64,000 nucleotides of DNA from Terrisporobacter petrolearius. Lineage in GTDB: Bacteria > Bacillota > Clostridia > Peptostreptococcales > Peptostreptococcaceae. Numbering within the stretch: position 1 is the stretch's first letter; the number at the start of each line of letters is the position of its first letter. The stretch lies in NCBI RefSeq assembly GCF_020748185.1, contig NZ_JAHZMO010000007.1:62001-126000 (forward strand), read 5' to 3'. This document shows positions 1 through 9,641 of this stretch, one piece after another. The position numbers and the translations under genes are program-made. The notes beneath the pieces are model-generated. The model made no database searches. It was not told the origin of the DNA and saw nothing but the letters and a program-made list of their open reading frames with translations.

Positions 1-384
1 TTTACTAAGTTCTCCCCATGCAGCAGGTATTCCAGGAACTGTTACTGCTCCAAATCCATACTTAGGCATAGAGTCCATTCCTGCATATTCTTCCAACTTC
101 ATTTTCTCTGGTGCAAATCCACTGGAATTTAATCCATAAAGTTTCTTATCCTTCTGGATCCACACTAGTGCATAAGCGTCTCCACCAATTCCACATCCTG
201 TAGGTTCCACAACTGTAAGACAGGCAGCCGTAGCTATGGCTGCATCTACTGCATTGCCACCTTTTTTCAAAATTTCTAAGCCTGCTTGAGCTGCAATTGG
301 TGTTGATGTTGCTACTGCTCCGTTTTTTCCATAGACTACATTTCTTATGGAATTATATTTATTATTCATTGAAGTTAAATTCAT
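1..384 (-). CDS. ggt: Gamma-glutamyltransferase, N-terminal part (gene runs off the window start)
   Basis: The 128 visible codons begin at ATG 384, preceded by a GGGGGG ribosome binding site, and stay open to base 1. The N-terminus carries the gamma-glutamyltranspeptidase signature: GGNAVDAAIATAACLTVVEP, then GCGIGGDAY and YGLNSSGFAP. The family is an Ntn-hydrolase that cleaves or transfers gamma-glutamyl groups, for example from glutathione. The catalytic Thr at the small-subunit N-terminus lies outside the window, so activity cannot be judged. No signal peptide is visible, which fits a cytosolic YwrD-like member better than the secreted form. It is divergent from the thiamine-regulated operon. 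Confidence 0.85.
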   Translation of the reverse strand, partial: MNLTSMNNKYNSIRNVVYGKNGAVATSTPIAAQAGLEILKKGGNAVDAAIATAACLTVVEPTGCGIGGDAYALVWIQKDKKLYGLNSSGFAPEKMKLEEYAGMDSMPKYGFGAVTVPGIPAAWGELSK

Positions 385-479
385 ATTTTACCCCCCAGTT
401 ATAATATTAATTTACTACATATATATATATTGTATATTATATAACAATCGGCTATATGGTATTATCCTCAAATTGACTG

Positions 480-507
480 TTGACAATCTTTTTAAATAAA
501 CTATAAT
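480..507 (+). promoter_or_regulatory. Sigma-A-type promoter of the thiamine operon
   Basis: TTGACA at 480-485 and TATAAT at 502-507 are separated by 16 bp and lie just upstream of the TPP riboswitch. Both hexamers match consensus. Confidence 0.75.
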
Positions 508-521
508 GAACTTAAAAGTAA

Positions 522-605
522 ATATTTGCTAGGGGTGCCTTTATTGGCTGAGAGGTTTTGCCGACCCTTGTACCTGATCTGGATAATACCAGCGTAGGAA
601 AGCTA
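522..605 (+). promoter_or_regulatory. TPP riboswitch (THI box)
   Basis: The conserved THI-box blocks are present in order: AGGGGTGCC, GGCTGAGAGG, ACCCTTG, ACCTGATCTGGATAATACC and AGCGTAGGAAAGCT. They lie between a consensus promoter and an intrinsic terminator, upstream of a thiamine-type ABC transporter. In known Firmicutes examples thiamine pyrophosphate binding favours the terminator and switches the operon off. The position here fits that mechanism. Confidence 0.97.
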
Positions 606-656
606 TATACACTTTATTTCTCATAAAGAGTGTCAGGGATTAAATTTGATCGTATA

Positions 657-685
657 TGCTATGCCTACGGGTATAGCATTTTTTT
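657..685 (+). terminator. Riboswitch-controlled terminator
   Basis: A nine-base stem (TGCTATGCC with GGTATAGCA, one G-U pair) with a four-base loop is followed by seven T. It sits between the TPP aptamer and the first gene, as expected for transcriptional attenuation. A second hairpin around 609-633 (ACACTTTAT with ATAAAGAGTGT) separates it from the aptamer. Confidence 0.85.
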
Positions 686-724
686 ATGTATTTGTATATG
701 TAATTATAAAAAGGAGGAATAATA

Positions 725-1015
725 ATGGTTATAGCAGACGTGGCAGTAATGCCTCTTAGACCTTATACAGGTGAAGATGAAATGTACAAAGTAGTAGATG
801 CTTGCATCGAAAAAGTAAAGGAAAGTGGTCTTAAATATGAAATCGGTGCCATGAGTACAACATTTGAAGGGGAATTTGATGAAGTTTTTGACTTAATAAA
901 AGTAATGCACAAAATACCCTTTCAACTAGGATGCGAAAGAGTCATCACAGTTGCTAGGGTTGACGAAAAAGCTGGAGGCCTAACAATTGAGAACAAACTT
1001 AGAAATCACAGATAA
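725..1015 (+). CDS. MTH1187/YkoF-type thiamine-binding protein (PF01910, formerly DUF77)
   Basis: This 96-residue protein matches the small cytosolic Thiamine_BP family (MTH1187, YqgV). The N-terminus VIADVAVMPLRP, the central YEIGAMSTTFEGE and the C-terminal GCERVITVARVDEK stretch are typical of its ferredoxin-like fold. The ATG follows AAGGAGG with good spacing and is the first start after the riboswitch terminator. The 3' end overlaps the following permease gene, so translation is probably coupled. Family members bind thiamine or related ligands. The exact role in uptake is not known, and the link to thiamine here rests on the family and the riboswitch. Confidence 0.9.
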   Translation: MVIADVAVMPLRPYTGEDEMYKVVDACIEKVKESGLKYEIGAMSTTFEGEFDEVFDLIKVMHKIPFQLGCERVITVARVDEKAGGLTIENKLRNHR

Positions 1016-1763
1016 GATTAAAAATTATATTTATCCACTTATAACATTCATAAGTATTTTATTATTATGGCAGTTTATTGTGGTAAGTAATGATATACCT
1101 CAATATATTATGCCTGCACCAAGCAAAATAATAAAAGTTTTTAGCACAGATTTTGCAAACTTACAAATGCATGCTTTAGTTACTTTAAATGAATCTGTTT
1201 TAGGATTTATTTATTCCATATTATTGGCAATAGCAATAGGTACTCTTATGGACTTTGTTCCATTTATAAAAAAGTGTTTCTATCCTATAATGCTAGTATC
1301 TCAAATGATACCAACAATTACTATAGCTCCACTACTTATAATATGGTTTGGATTTGATTCATTACCAAAAATAATCATGGTAATGACTACTTGTTTCTTC
1401 CCCATATTAATAAATTTTGTGGATGGTATGGAAAATATAGATAAAGACTATATAAATTTGTTCAAAACTATGGATGCCAGCAAACTAAATACATTTATTC
1501 ATTTAAAACTGCCCATGTCTTTGGAAAGCTTATTTACAGGCTTAAAAATTTCTGCTACTTATGCCTTTGTTGCTGCAACAGTTGCAGAGTGGCTTGGTGG
1601 AAGTGTGGGACTTGGTGTTTATATGGTAAGAGCAAAGAGTGCATATGCTTTGGACAAAGTATTTGCATCTACAATTTTAGTAATAATGTTTAGTTTAATA
1701 TTTGTAATGGGTATAAATATTTTGAAGAAAATAACATTAAAACATAAGTACAAAGGAGAGTAA
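987..1763 (+). CDS. thiX: ABC transporter permease for thiamine precursor (ThiX-like)
   Basis: A 258-residue integral membrane protein with about six hydrophobic segments and the SsuC/TauC/ThiX type of binding-protein-dependent permease fold. The cytoplasmic loop around [18 protein letters not shown] is the EAA-like contact site for the ATPase. The start is TTG at 987, placed six bases after GGAGGCC (974-980) and inside the end of the previous gene. No ATG gives a better N-terminus. It is followed after one base by the binding protein gene. With ThiY and ThiZ it probably imports formylaminopyrimidine or a related HMP precursor. Confidence 0.88.
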   Translation: MRTNLEITDKIKNYIYPLITFISILLLWQFIVVSNDIPQYIMPAPSKIIKVFSTDFANLQMHALVTLNESVLGFIYSILLAIAIGTLMDFVPFIKKCFYPIMLVSQMIPTITIAPLLIIWFGFDSLPKIIMVMTTCFFPILINFVDGMENIDKDYINLFKTMDASKLNTFIHLKLPMSLESLFTGLKISATYAFVAATVAEWLGGSVGLGVYMVRAKSAYALDKVFASTILVIMFSLIFVMGINILKKITLKHKYKGE

Positions 1764-1764
1764 G

Positions 1765-2775
1765 ATGAAGTTTAAAAAAAGCATTTCATTAATGACGGCT
1801 GCACTACTTACTATAGGTTTGGTGACAGGTTGCTCAAAGAAAAGTACTGAAAAAAAAGAAGGAAACTCAGATTTACAAAAGGTTACTGTAGTTCTTGACT
1901 GGACTCCAAACACTAACCATACAGGATTATACGTTGCTTTAGATAAAGGATATTACAAAGAACAAGGTTTAGATGTGGAAATAATTCAACCATCTGATGG
2001 TACTGCTACTACTATAGTTGCCACAGGAAAAGCTGATTTTGGTGTAAGTTATCAAGAAGATGTTACTTATGCAAAAACTAGTGAAGATCCACTTCCAATA
2101 AAATCTATAGCTACAATTATTCAACACAATACTTCTGGCTTTGCATCTCCAGCAAACAAAAAAATCAAAACTGTAAAAGATTTTGAAAACAAAACTTACG
2201 GTGGATGGGGATCAGAATCAGAAAAAGCTACTTTAAATGCAATTATGACTAACAACGGTGCTGATTTTAGCAAAATCAAAATAGTAGATATAGGAAAAGA
2301 TGATTTCTTCACAGCAACTAAAGGTGACATAGACATAGCCAACATTTTTGAAGGTTGGACAGGTGTAGAAGCAAAACTTCGTGGGGAAGATATAAACTTT
2401 GTAGCTACTAAGGATTTAGACAAAAGATTAGACTACTACACTCCTCTTTTAATAACTAGTGACAAAATAATAAATGAAAATCCAGACCTTGCTAAGAAAT
2501 TTTTAGCTGCAACAAGCAAAGGATACGAGGATTGTGTTAAAAGCCCGGAAGAAAGTGCAAAAATATTATTAAAACATGCTCCTGAAATAAACGAAGACTT
2601 AGCTATTGAAAGTCAAAAGTATTTAGCTGATAAATATATAGATGATGCTTCTAAATGGGGTGAAATGAAAGATAGTGTTTGGAATAATTACACTGATTTC
2701 ATGAAAGAATATAAATTAATAAACAAGGATATGAAAGCAAGTGATGCATATACAAATGAATTCTTACCAAACTAA
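1765..2775 (+). CDS. thiY: NMT1/THI5-like substrate-binding lipoprotein (ThiY-like)
   Basis: 336 residues. The signal peptide ends in the lipobox LVTGC (Cys23), so it is a membrane-anchored lipoprotein. Residues 45-54 read [10 protein letters not shown], the hallmark of NMT1/THI5-like pyrimidine-precursor binding proteins, followed by [19 protein letters not shown]. In characterised systems ThiY binds N-formyl-4-amino-5-aminomethyl-2-methylpyrimidine, a thiamine breakdown product. That ligand is inferred here from family and riboswitch control. The gene overlaps thiZ at its 3' end. Confidence 0.92.
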   Translation: MKFKKSISLMTAALLTIGLVTGCSKKSTEKKEGNSDLQKVTVVLDWTPNTNHTGLYVALDKGYYKEQGLDVEIIQPSDGTATTIVATGKADFGVSYQEDVTYAKTSEDPLPIKSIATIIQHNTSGFASPANKKIKTVKDFENKTYGGWGSESEKATLNAIMTNNGADFSKIKIVDIGKDDFFTATKGDIDIANIFEGWTGVEAKLRGEDINFVATKDLDKRLDYYTPLLITSDKIINENPDLAKKFLAATSKGYEDCVKSPEESAKILLKHAPEINEDLAIESQKYLADKYIDDASKWGEMKDSVWNNYTDFMKEYKLINKDMKASDAYTNEFLPN

Positions 2776-3475
2776 TAAAAAGATTGTTATTAGTAATTTA
2801 TCAAAAAAATACAAAGATAAGCTTATTTTAAAAGAGATTGATTTACACGTTTATGACGAAGAGATTGTATCCATCATAGGTCCTAGTGGTTGTGGTAAAA
2901 GTACCATCTTCAACATTCTTTCCAACTTAACAACTAGTGATTCTGGTGAAGTAGATATTCATGGTCGTTTCAGCTATATGTACCAAAAAGACCTTCTACT
3001 TCCTTACAAAAACATAATGGACAATGTTTCTCTTCCCTTAATCTTAAAAGGTGAAAAAAAGAAAAAAAGTCATGAAACAGTTAAGCCTTACTTCTCCACT
3101 TTTGGTTTGGAAGGTTACGAAAATAAATTTCCTCATGAACTTTCTGGTGGAATGAGACAAAGAGTCAACTTTATGAGAACCTTCGTTAACTCCAGCGATA
3201 TTATGCTTTTAGATGAGCCTTTTGGAGCATTAGACTCCATTACAAGAGCTTCCATGCAAAATTGGCTACTGGACATAAAGAAGGAAATTAAGTCTACCAT
3301 ATTGCTTATTACTCACGATATTGACGAGGCAATAATTTTATCAGACAGAATTTATATTTTATCAAATAAACCTGCTGTAATTAATAAAGAAGTTATTGTA
3401 GACAAACGCATCTACAATAAAGATAACCTGGAAAACATAGCTAAACTGAAGAAAGAAATCTTAGGTTATTTATAA
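2741..3475 (+). CDS. thiZ: ABC transporter ATPase (ThiZ-like)
   Basis: An ATPase of about 244 residues with Walker [10 protein letters not shown] (47-55), Q-loop near YQKD, signature LSGGMRQ (134-140), Walker B LLDEP (156-160) and the H-loop in LLITHDID. It belongs to the SsuB/TauB/ThiZ group and energises ThiX. The start is uncertain. GTG 2741 or ATG 2744 follow a weak AAGGA at 2725-2729, and ATG 2756 is also in frame. All lie inside the end of thiY, which suggests translational coupling. Confidence 0.9.
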   Translation: MMHIQMNSYQTNKKIVISNLSKKYKDKLILKEIDLHVYDEEIVSIIGPSGCGKSTIFNILSNLTTSDSGEVDIHGRFSYMYQKDLLLPYKNIMDNVSLPLILKGEKKKKSHETVKPYFSTFGLEGYENKFPHELSGGMRQRVNFMRTFVNSSDIMLLDEPFGALDSITRASMQNWLLDIKKEIKSTILLITHDIDEAIILSDRIYILSNKPAVINKEVIVDKRIYNKDNLENIAKLKKEILGYL

Positions 3476-4219
3476 ATGTATATAGATTTTCATAGTCATA
3501 TAGATTTCTACAAAGATGATGAATTACAAAAGGTTTATAATGATATAAATAAAAACAATATAAAAATAATCTCCTGTGCTATGGATGAAGAAAGTTGCAA
3601 GAAAAATCTTGGTTTTTCTAAAGTATGTTCTAACATTATACCTACTTTTGGTATACATCCTTGGAAAGTTACTAATGTGGTTACCAACCTAGACATCTAT
3701 GATAACTACATAAAAGATAGCAAAATCATAGGTGAAGTTGGTCTAGATTTTCACTGGGCGGAAGATAAGTCAACTTATAAGCCTCAAATTGAAGTTTTTA
3801 AACATTTTGTAAAAAAAGCTAAAGCTTATGATAAATTCTTAAACATCCATACTAAAGGTGCAGAGGAGTTAGTTTATAATATTTTACATGAAGAAAATAT
3901 GTTGGAAAAATCCATAATACACTGGTATAGCGGAGATTTATCTACCTTAAATAAATTTATAGATGCTAAATCTTATTTCACTTTAAGCGTAGATATAAAT
4001 ACCTCACAGAAAACCCAAGATATTGCCAGGCTACTTCCCCTAAATCGTATTTTAGCAGAAACTGATGGCCCAACTGCTTTGGAGTGGGTTACTGGAGTTT
4101 ATGGTATGCCTAGTGAGATTATCCATGTATATGAAGGTATCTGCAATACAAAAGATATTTCTATGGATGAATTAAAACATAATATAAATAAAACTTATAA
4201 CAGCATAACCAATAAGTAA
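3476..4219 (+). CDS. TatD-family metal-dependent hydrolase
   Basis: 247 residues with the TatD/YcfH metal-binding plan: HSH at residues 6-8, FGIHPW near 58-63, GEVGLDFHW with Glu87, His125 in NIHTKG, His149 in IIHWYSG and the late Asp in AETDGP. TatD enzymes are Mg-dependent nucleases or hydrolases of the amidohydrolase-like TIM-barrel fold. The ATG directly abuts the thiZ stop, so it appears to be the last gene of the thiamine operon. A TatD-like hydrolase in a thiamine-uptake operon raises the possibility of an amidohydrolase step in precursor salvage. That role is inference only. Confidence 0.85.
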   Translation: MYIDFHSHIDFYKDDELQKVYNDINKNNIKIISCAMDEESCKKNLGFSKVCSNIIPTFGIHPWKVTNVVTNLDIYDNYIKDSKIIGEVGLDFHWAEDKSTYKPQIEVFKHFVKKAKAYDKFLNIHTKGAEELVYNILHEENMLEKSIIHWYSGDLSTLNKFIDAKSYFTLSVDINTSQKTQDIARLLPLNRILAETDGPTALEWVTGVYGMPSEIIHVYEGICNTKDISMDELKHNINKTYNSITNK

Positions 4220-4254
4220 AGGCATGGGTAGATTTTTATTCTACCCATGCCTTT
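4218..4254. terminator. Bidirectional intrinsic terminator
   Basis: A perfect 14-bp stem (AAAGGCATGGGTAG with its complement) has an AT-rich loop and lies between convergent tatD-like and oppF genes. Confidence 0.85.
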
Positions 4255-4261
4255 ATAAATT

Positions 4262-5215
4262 TTAGACCATATGGCAATATACTATCTGATTTTCTCCAAA
4301 TACTTTTGCCTTTGGTTCTTCTTTTTCACATATTTCTTTGCAGAATTTACATCTAGTTCTAAATCTACATCCTGAAGGTGGATTTAATGGATTTGGCACA
4401 TCACCTTCTAGTATCTCTTCTTCTTTATTGTCATAAATAGAAGGGATACTACTAAGTAATGCTTTTGTATATGGATGTTTAGGATTTTCATAGATATCCT
4501 CAGTGTTTCCAATTTCCACAACTTTTCCCAAATACATAACACATACTCTATCTGATATATGTCTAACCATAGATAAGTCATGAGCTATAAATAGATAGGT
4601 CACACCAAACTCCTTTTGTAAATCTTCTAATAAATTTATAACTTGAGCTTGTATAGAAACGTCTAGTGCTGAGATTGGTTCATCACAAAAAACAAAATCA
4701 GGTTTAACTGATAAAGCTCTTGCTATACCAATTCTTTGCCTTTGTCCTCCACTAAACTCATGAGGATATTTTGTAGCACAATCTCTTGATAATCCTACTT
4801 TTTCAAGCATTTCATAAACTACTTCTTCTTTTTCTTTGTTTGATAAATCCGTGTGTATATCAAGTGGTTCTTTAATAATATCTTTTACCATCATATTTGG
4901 ATTTAGTGATGCATAAGGATCTTGGAAAATTGTTTGAATTCTCTTTCTAAAAGATTTTAATTCCTTTTCACTTTTACTCCCTATATCTTCTCCATCAAAT
5001 AAAATTTTCCCATCTGTCACATCATAAAGTCTTATTAAAGTTCTACCTAAAGTAGATTTTCCACAACCACTTTCTCCAACTAGACCTAAGGTTTCACCCT
5101 TTTTTATATAAAAACTTACATCATCTACAGCCTTAACTTCTTTAATATTCTTTTTGATTATTCCATTATTTTGTGCGAAATATTTTTTTAGATTCTTAAC
5201 TTCAATTAAGTTCAT
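4262..5215 (-). CDS. oppF: Oligopeptide ABC transporter ATPase OppF
   Basis: 317 residues from ATG 5215, preceded by GAGG nine bases upstream. Upstream in-frame starts at 5224 and 5230 lie too close to or on that site. Walker A GESGCGKST is near 47-55, with QDPYASLNP, SGGQRQRIGIARAL and a DEP Walker B. The C-terminal oligopeptide/dipeptide extension (PPSGCRFRTRC with further Cys) is the OppD/F type that can carry an iron-sulfur cluster. It starts just after the oppD stop. OppF and OppD form the ATPase heterodimer of the importer. Confidence 0.93.
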   Translation of the reverse strand: MNLIEVKNLKKYFAQNNGIIKKNIKEVKAVDDVSFYIKKGETLGLVGESGCGKSTLGRTLIRLYDVTDGKILFDGEDIGSKSEKELKSFRKRIQTIFQDPYASLNPNMMVKDIIKEPLDIHTDLSNKEKEEVVYEMLEKVGLSRDCATKYPHEFSGGQRQRIGIARALSVKPDFVFCDEPISALDVSIQAQVINLLEDLQKEFGVTYLFIAHDLSMVRHISDRVCVMYLGKVVEIGNTEDIYENPKHPYTKALLSSIPSIYDNKEEEILEGDVPNPLNPPSGCRFRTRCKFCKEICEKEEPKAKVFGENQIVYCHMV

Positions 5216-5216
5216 T

Positions 5217-6188
5217 TTACTCATCCTCACTTACTTTTACACATTTCACCTCATGTGTTTTGCTTAATACCCTTGTGGCTACAGCTTTTTTGCAAGCTTC
5301 TTTTCTTTCATCACATCTGTCATAAAAAGGACATCCACTTGGCATATTAAATAAGTTAGGTGGTGTGCCTTGTATTGGTACCAATCTTTCTTTCTCAGAA
5401 GTTTTACCCTTTGGTATGGACTTTAAAAGACCTTTTGTATATGGATGTTTTGCATTTTTAAATATTTCATTTACTGTGCCTGTTTCCATGATTTGTCCAC
5501 CATACATTACAATTACTTTATCACAAGTGTTATAAACTACTCCTAGGTCATGAGTTATTAGTATTGTTGAATTTTCATTTTCTTTATTTAAATTTTTAAT
5601 TAGTCTTAAAATTTGTGCTTGTATAGTAACATCTAAGGCTGTAGTTGGCTCATCTGCAATTAATAATCTTGGTGATGAACTCATTGCCATAGCTATACAA
5701 ACTCTTTGTCTCATACCTCCACTAAATTCATGTGGATAATTATCAATTCTTACCTCTGGTGATGGTATTCCTACCATTGTAAGTAAGTCTATGGCTTTTT
5801 CTCTAGCTTCTTTTTTCCTAAGTTTTTCATGTCTCATCAAAACTTCACTTATTTGTTTTCCTACTTTTATAAGAGGATTAAGAGCTGTCATTGGATCTTG
5901 AAAAACCATTGATATTTTATTTCCTCTTATCTTTCTCATTTCCTTTTCATCCAGCTTGGCTAAATCTTTTCCATCAAATAATATTTCTCCACCTACTACT
6001 TTTCCTGGATGACTTATTAAACCCATTATGGATTTTGAAGTTATACTTTTCCCACTTCCACTTTCTCCAACTAATCCAACTATTTCTTTTCTTCCTATAT
6101 TAAAACTAACATCTCTTAAAGCTTCTACTTCTCCTTTTGGAGTAAAGAAGGATGTTTTTAAGTTTTTCACTTCCAATATATTACTCAC
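5217..6188 (-). CDS. oppD: Oligopeptide ABC transporter ATPase OppD
   Basis: Start GTG 6188 has AGGTGG five bases upstream. An alternative GTG at 6197 would need a ribosome binding site that abuts the codon. The protein has Walker A GESGSGKS, Q-loop FQDPMTALNP, signature [13 protein letters not shown], Walker B LLIADEP, H-loop THD and a C-terminal PPSGCPFYDRC oligopeptide-transporter extension. The ATPase pairs with OppF. It overlaps or abuts oppC and oppF within one minus-strand operon. Confidence 0.93.
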   Translation of the reverse strand: MSNILEVKNLKTSFFTPKGEVEALRDVSFNIGRKEIVGLVGESGSGKSITSKSIMGLISHPGKVVGGEILFDGKDLAKLDEKEMRKIRGNKISMVFQDPMTALNPLIKVGKQISEVLMRHEKLRKKEAREKAIDLLTMVGIPSPEVRIDNYPHEFSGGMRQRVCIAMAMSSSPRLLIADEPTTALDVTIQAQILRLIKNLNKENENSTILITHDLGVVYNTCDKVIVMYGGQIMETGTVNEIFKNAKHPYTKGLLKSIPKGKTSEKERLVPIQGTPPNLFNMPSGCPFYDRCDERKEACKKAVATRVLSKTHEVKCVKVSEDE

Positions 6189-6197
6189 TTCTGCCAC

Positions 6198-7031
6198 CTA
6201 CCTATCATTTGCCTTAGCTTCAAATGTTGATCTTAGTGTATCTCCAATCAAATTAAAACTTAATACTGTTAATAATATAAACATACCAGGGAAAATCGCC
6301 ATATAAGGAGCTTGTCCTAAGTAAGCTTGGGCATCCTTTAACATACTCCCCCAAGATGCATTTGGTTGTTGAACACCAAGACCTAAGAAACTAAGAGAAG
6401 ATTCCATAAGTATGGCACTGGCTATATTAATACTAGAGGTAACAATTATAGTAGGCAGTATACTTGGTATTATATGCTTAAAAATTATATTAAAATGACT
6501 TTGTCCTACAGACTTCGCATATAATATATACTCTCTTTCTTTTACTGATAATGTCTCTGCTCTAACTACCCTTGCTATGCTCATCCAACCTAATAGTCCA
6601 ATTACCAAAATTATATTTTGAATTCCTGACCCTAAATATGAATTTATTACTATAATTAAGAAAAATGTTGGTATACACATTAATATATCTATAAATCTAG
6701 TTATAAAACTATCTATTTTCCCACCAAAATATCCACTTATAGTTCCTATAATTGTTCCAAAAGCTGTGGAAATTAACATAGATAAAAATCCAACAGTCAA
6801 TGAAATTCTTCCACCATATAAAGTTCTTGTGAAATAGTCTCTTCCCATATTATCTGTTCCAAATAAATTACTTCCCCCTGGTGATTTAAGTCCACCCACT
6901 GGATTTATCTTATTGGGATCAAAAGGACTTAAAAAAGCTAAAATACACGCTACACATAATACACCTATTACAGTAAGTGCTAATAGTGCTAATTTATTGT
7001 GTTTAAAATTATTTTTTAATCTTTGTACCAT
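6198..7031 (-). CDS. oppC: Oligopeptide ABC transporter permease OppC
   Basis: 277 residues. It has the N-terminal OppC_N segment (single membrane span then DPNKINP and GTDNMGRDYFTRTLYGGRISL) and a five-span permease core with the EAA-like loop around YILYAKSVGQSHFNIIFKHIIP. The ATG follows GGGAGGAGAATCAC. It pairs with OppB to form the membrane pore. Confidence 0.94.
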   Translation of the reverse strand: MVQRLKNNFKHNKLALLALTVIGVLCVACILAFLSPFDPNKINPVGGLKSPGGSNLFGTDNMGRDYFTRTLYGGRISLTVGFLSMLISTAFGTIIGTISGYFGGKIDSFITRFIDILMCIPTFFLIIVINSYLGSGIQNIILVIGLLGWMSIARVVRAETLSVKEREYILYAKSVGQSHFNIIFKHIIPSILPTIIVTSSINIASAILMESSLSFLGLGVQQPNASWGSMLKDAQAYLGQAPYMAIFPGMFILLTVLSFNLIGDTLRSTFEAKANDR

Positions 7032-7046
7032 GTGATTCTCCTCCCA

Positions 7047-7991
7047 TTACCCTTTAATTCTTGGATCTATTAATTCGTATAATAGATCTGCCATTAGATT
7101 ACCTATTATTAATATAAAAGAGGAAAACATAGTAATTCCCATAACCACAGGGTAATCATAGCCAAAGATTGAGTTTATGCCCAGCTGACCCATTCCAGGC
7201 CAACCAAAAATTGTCTCTGTTATAAAGGCTCCTGTTACAAGTTGTGGAAGAGACATAGCAAATATTGTTATTACAGGTAATAAGGTGTTTTTTAGTACAT
7301 GTTTAAATAATATATCTTTAGTAGTTGCACCATAGGCCCTTTGTGTAAGCACATAGTCCTCCCTAAGTTGACTTATAGTGCTCGATCTTATATATCTAGT
7401 AAACACACATATATTATAGTAACTAAGAATAATTACAGGCATTACCATATGTTTTAGTAAGTCTACAGTATTTTCTACTCCTGCTGTTCTCATTCCAATA
7501 CTAGGTAGTAAACCTAATTTTAAAGAAAATGTATATATAAGTATCATTGCAAACCAAAAACTTGGTATTGATATTCCTATATATGAAACAATGTTTAATA
7601 ATTTATCTATTGTAGAATCTTTTTTATATCCTGTCACAAGTCCAATAGGTATTGCCACCAATATTGATAATACTAAGGCTGTAACTGTTATTAAAAGTGT
7701 ATTTGGAAGTCTTTCCATAATCACTTGTATAACTGGTCTATGACTAATTAAGGAGTATCCTAAGTTTCCTTGCAATGCATTTATTAGCCACCTAAAATAC
7801 TGAATAAATATGGGTTTATCCAGCCCCATACTAACTCTAATTCTTTCTATATCATCTGGATTCATTTGGGGTGTTATATAGACTTGTAACGGATCCCCTG
7901 GAGCCATTTGCATTAACAGAAATGACACTAATGATATAAAGAATAACATGGGGATTAATCCATATAATCTTTTTATAACTTTAATTTTCAT
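7047..7991 (-). CDS. oppB: Oligopeptide ABC transporter permease OppB
   Basis: 314 residues with an N-terminal span, FLLMQMAPGDP (the conserved OppB/DppB N-terminal motif), MGLDKPIFIQYFRWL and about six membrane spans. The cytoplasmic coupling loop lies around YVLTQRAYGATTKDILFKHVLKN. The start ATG has AGGAGAGC upstream. The gene is separated from upstream oppA by an intrinsic terminator. Confidence 0.94.
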   Translation of the reverse strand: MKIKVIKRLYGLIPMLFFISLVSFLLMQMAPGDPLQVYITPQMNPDDIERIRVSMGLDKPIFIQYFRWLINALQGNLGYSLISHRPVIQVIMERLPNTLLITVTALVLSILVAIPIGLVTGYKKDSTIDKLLNIVSYIGISIPSFWFAMILIYTFSLKLGLLPSIGMRTAGVENTVDLLKHMVMPVIILSYYNICVFTRYIRSSTISQLREDYVLTQRAYGATTKDILFKHVLKNTLLPVITIFAMSLPQLVTGAFITETIFGWPGMGQLGINSIFGYDYPVVMGITMFSSFILIIGNLMADLLYELIDPRIKG

Positions 7992-8013
7992 ATTGCTCTC
8001 CTATTTTCATTGT

Positions 8014-8044
8014 AAAAAATAGCCCAAAAGATAGGGCTATTTTT
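8014..8044 (-). terminator. Intergenic attenuating terminator between oppA and oppB
   Basis: The stem AAAATAGCCC/GGGCTATTTT is followed by a T-run on the minus strand. Within an operon such a partial terminator typically keeps the binding protein more abundant than the permeases. Confidence 0.7.
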
Positions 8045-8053
8045 CATATCATA

Positions 8054-9619
8054 TTAGCTTTTAACTTTTATACCATTTAAATCTCTAAACATAAATACAG
8101 GTGCTAAGTTAGCTCCTGTTGTATCATAGTTCTTATCCACTGCTATTATTGATTTAGGGTAGCTTATTGGGTAAAGTGCTGCATCTTTCGCTAAAATTTG
8201 TTGTATTTCTTTGTATAAAGCATGTCTTTTATCATTATCTGTTTCTTTTAAAGCTTCTTTGAATTTCTTATCTATTTCTTTATTAGCATATCCAGACATA
8301 TTATCACTTCCATCACTTATAAATAATGAAGCATATTCTGCTGGCTCACTTCCCATTACATAACCATTTAAGGCTAAATCAAAACTTGCTTTTTTACCAT
8401 CAAATAATTCACCATAGAAAGCACTTTTCTCCATTGGTTTTAATTCCACTTCCACTCCAACATCTTTCAAGTTACTTTGTATAACTAAAGCTGTTTTCTC
8501 TTGTTGAGTTTTGTGAGTAGAATAAGCTAATTTTAATTTTAGATCACTTACTCCAGCTTCTTTTAATAACTTTTTAGATTTATCTTTGTCTTGCTCATAT
8601 TTTTCAACATGATCAGTGTAAGACATTGCGTTTGATGCAAATAATGAATAAGCTTTATTTGCATATTCTTCTGATTTATATGCTGCTGTAATTATTTCGT
8701 CTTTATTTATAGCATAAGATAAAGCCTGTCTTACCTTACTATCTTTTAAAGTGTCATTTATATTTTGCATAAATATAAGGTTATCAACCATGCCTTCATC
8801 AAATTCTATTAATTCAATATTATCTTTTCCTTCAATGTCTGATATTTCATCTGGTTGAACATATTTAGCATTAATTTCTCCATTTTGAAGGGCCATATTA
8901 GCAGAGTTGGAATCAGCTATTACCCTATATGTAATAGTTTGTAAATTTCCTTTTTCCCCATAATAATCATCAAATCTTTCTAAAGTTATTAGCTCTCCAG
9001 TTTTGTATTCCTTAAATTTGTATGCACCGTTACCTACTGGAGAATTATTCTTTTCACTTTTAGCTAAATCTTTTTCTCCTTCATATATATGCTTAGGTAT
9101 TATTCTTATATTTCCTAGCATAGTTTCAAATGAAGTAGATACTACGGGTAATTTAAACTTTACTGTAGTGTCATCTATTTTAGTTGCCTCTACTGCTGTA
9201 TCTTCTATAACAAATTTGCCTCTATTTATTGATGCTTGATTTTCATCTAATATACTTTCCATAGTAAATATTAAATCATCTGCTGTTAAAGCTTCATTAT
9301 CATGCCATTTCAAACCAGACTTCAATTTAACTGTATATGTTAAAAAATCATCTGATACTTTAACATCCTCTGCTAGATAGAATGTTTTCTCACCCTTCTT
9401 ATCTACAACATATAATGGGTTGTATAAAGCATTCATCACTGTTAGTGAAACTCTATCATTTGCATAAAGTGGATTTAGATTAACTGCGTCTCCACCTGCT
9501 GCTATATTCATTGTTGTTATGCTAGAACTACTAGACGATTCCTGTGATGCAGAACATCCCACACCAAAAACCATAGTCCCCACTAGTCCTAGTGCTAATA
9601 ATTTTCTTTTTAATTTCAT
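8054..9619 (-). CDS. oppA: Oligopeptide-binding lipoprotein OppA (extracellular solute-binding protein family 5)
   Basis: 521 residues from ATG 9619, which has GGGAGG upstream. A longer in-frame extension to 9748 crosses the promoter and operators and is rejected. Lys-rich signal peptide and lipobox FGVGC (Cys22) make it a lipoprotein. Family-5 features are INKDEII and the early AVNLNPLYANDRVSLTVMNALYNPL segment. It captures peptides (or another ligand such as a metal chelate) outside the cell for OppBCDF. The gene is transcribed from the promoter at 9662-9690 flanked by two identical palindromes, so a dedicated repressor is likely. Confidence 0.93.
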   Translation of the reverse strand: MKLKRKLLALGLVGTMVFGVGCSASQESSSSSSITTMNIAAGGDAVNLNPLYANDRVSLTVMNALYNPLYVVDKKGEKTFYLAEDVKVSDDFLTYTVKLKSGLKWHDNEALTADDLIFTMESILDENQASINRGKFVIEDTAVEATKIDDTTVKFKLPVVSTSFETMLGNIRIIPKHIYEGEKDLAKSEKNNSPVGNGAYKFKEYKTGELITLERFDDYYGEKGNLQTITYRVIADSNSANMALQNGEINAKYVQPDEISDIEGKDNIELIEFDEGMVDNLIFMQNINDTLKDSKVRQALSYAINKDEIITAAYKSEEYANKAYSLFASNAMSYTDHVEKYEQDKDKSKKLLKEAGVSDLKLKLAYSTHKTQQEKTALVIQSNLKDVGVEVELKPMEKSAFYGELFDGKKASFDLALNGYVMGSEPAEYASLFISDGSDNMSGYANKEIDKKFKEALKETDNDKRHALYKEIQQILAKDAALYPISYPKSIIAVDKNYDTTGANLAPVFMFRDLNGIKVKS

Positions 9620-9641
9620 CTTCTTCCTCCCACCATTTTTT

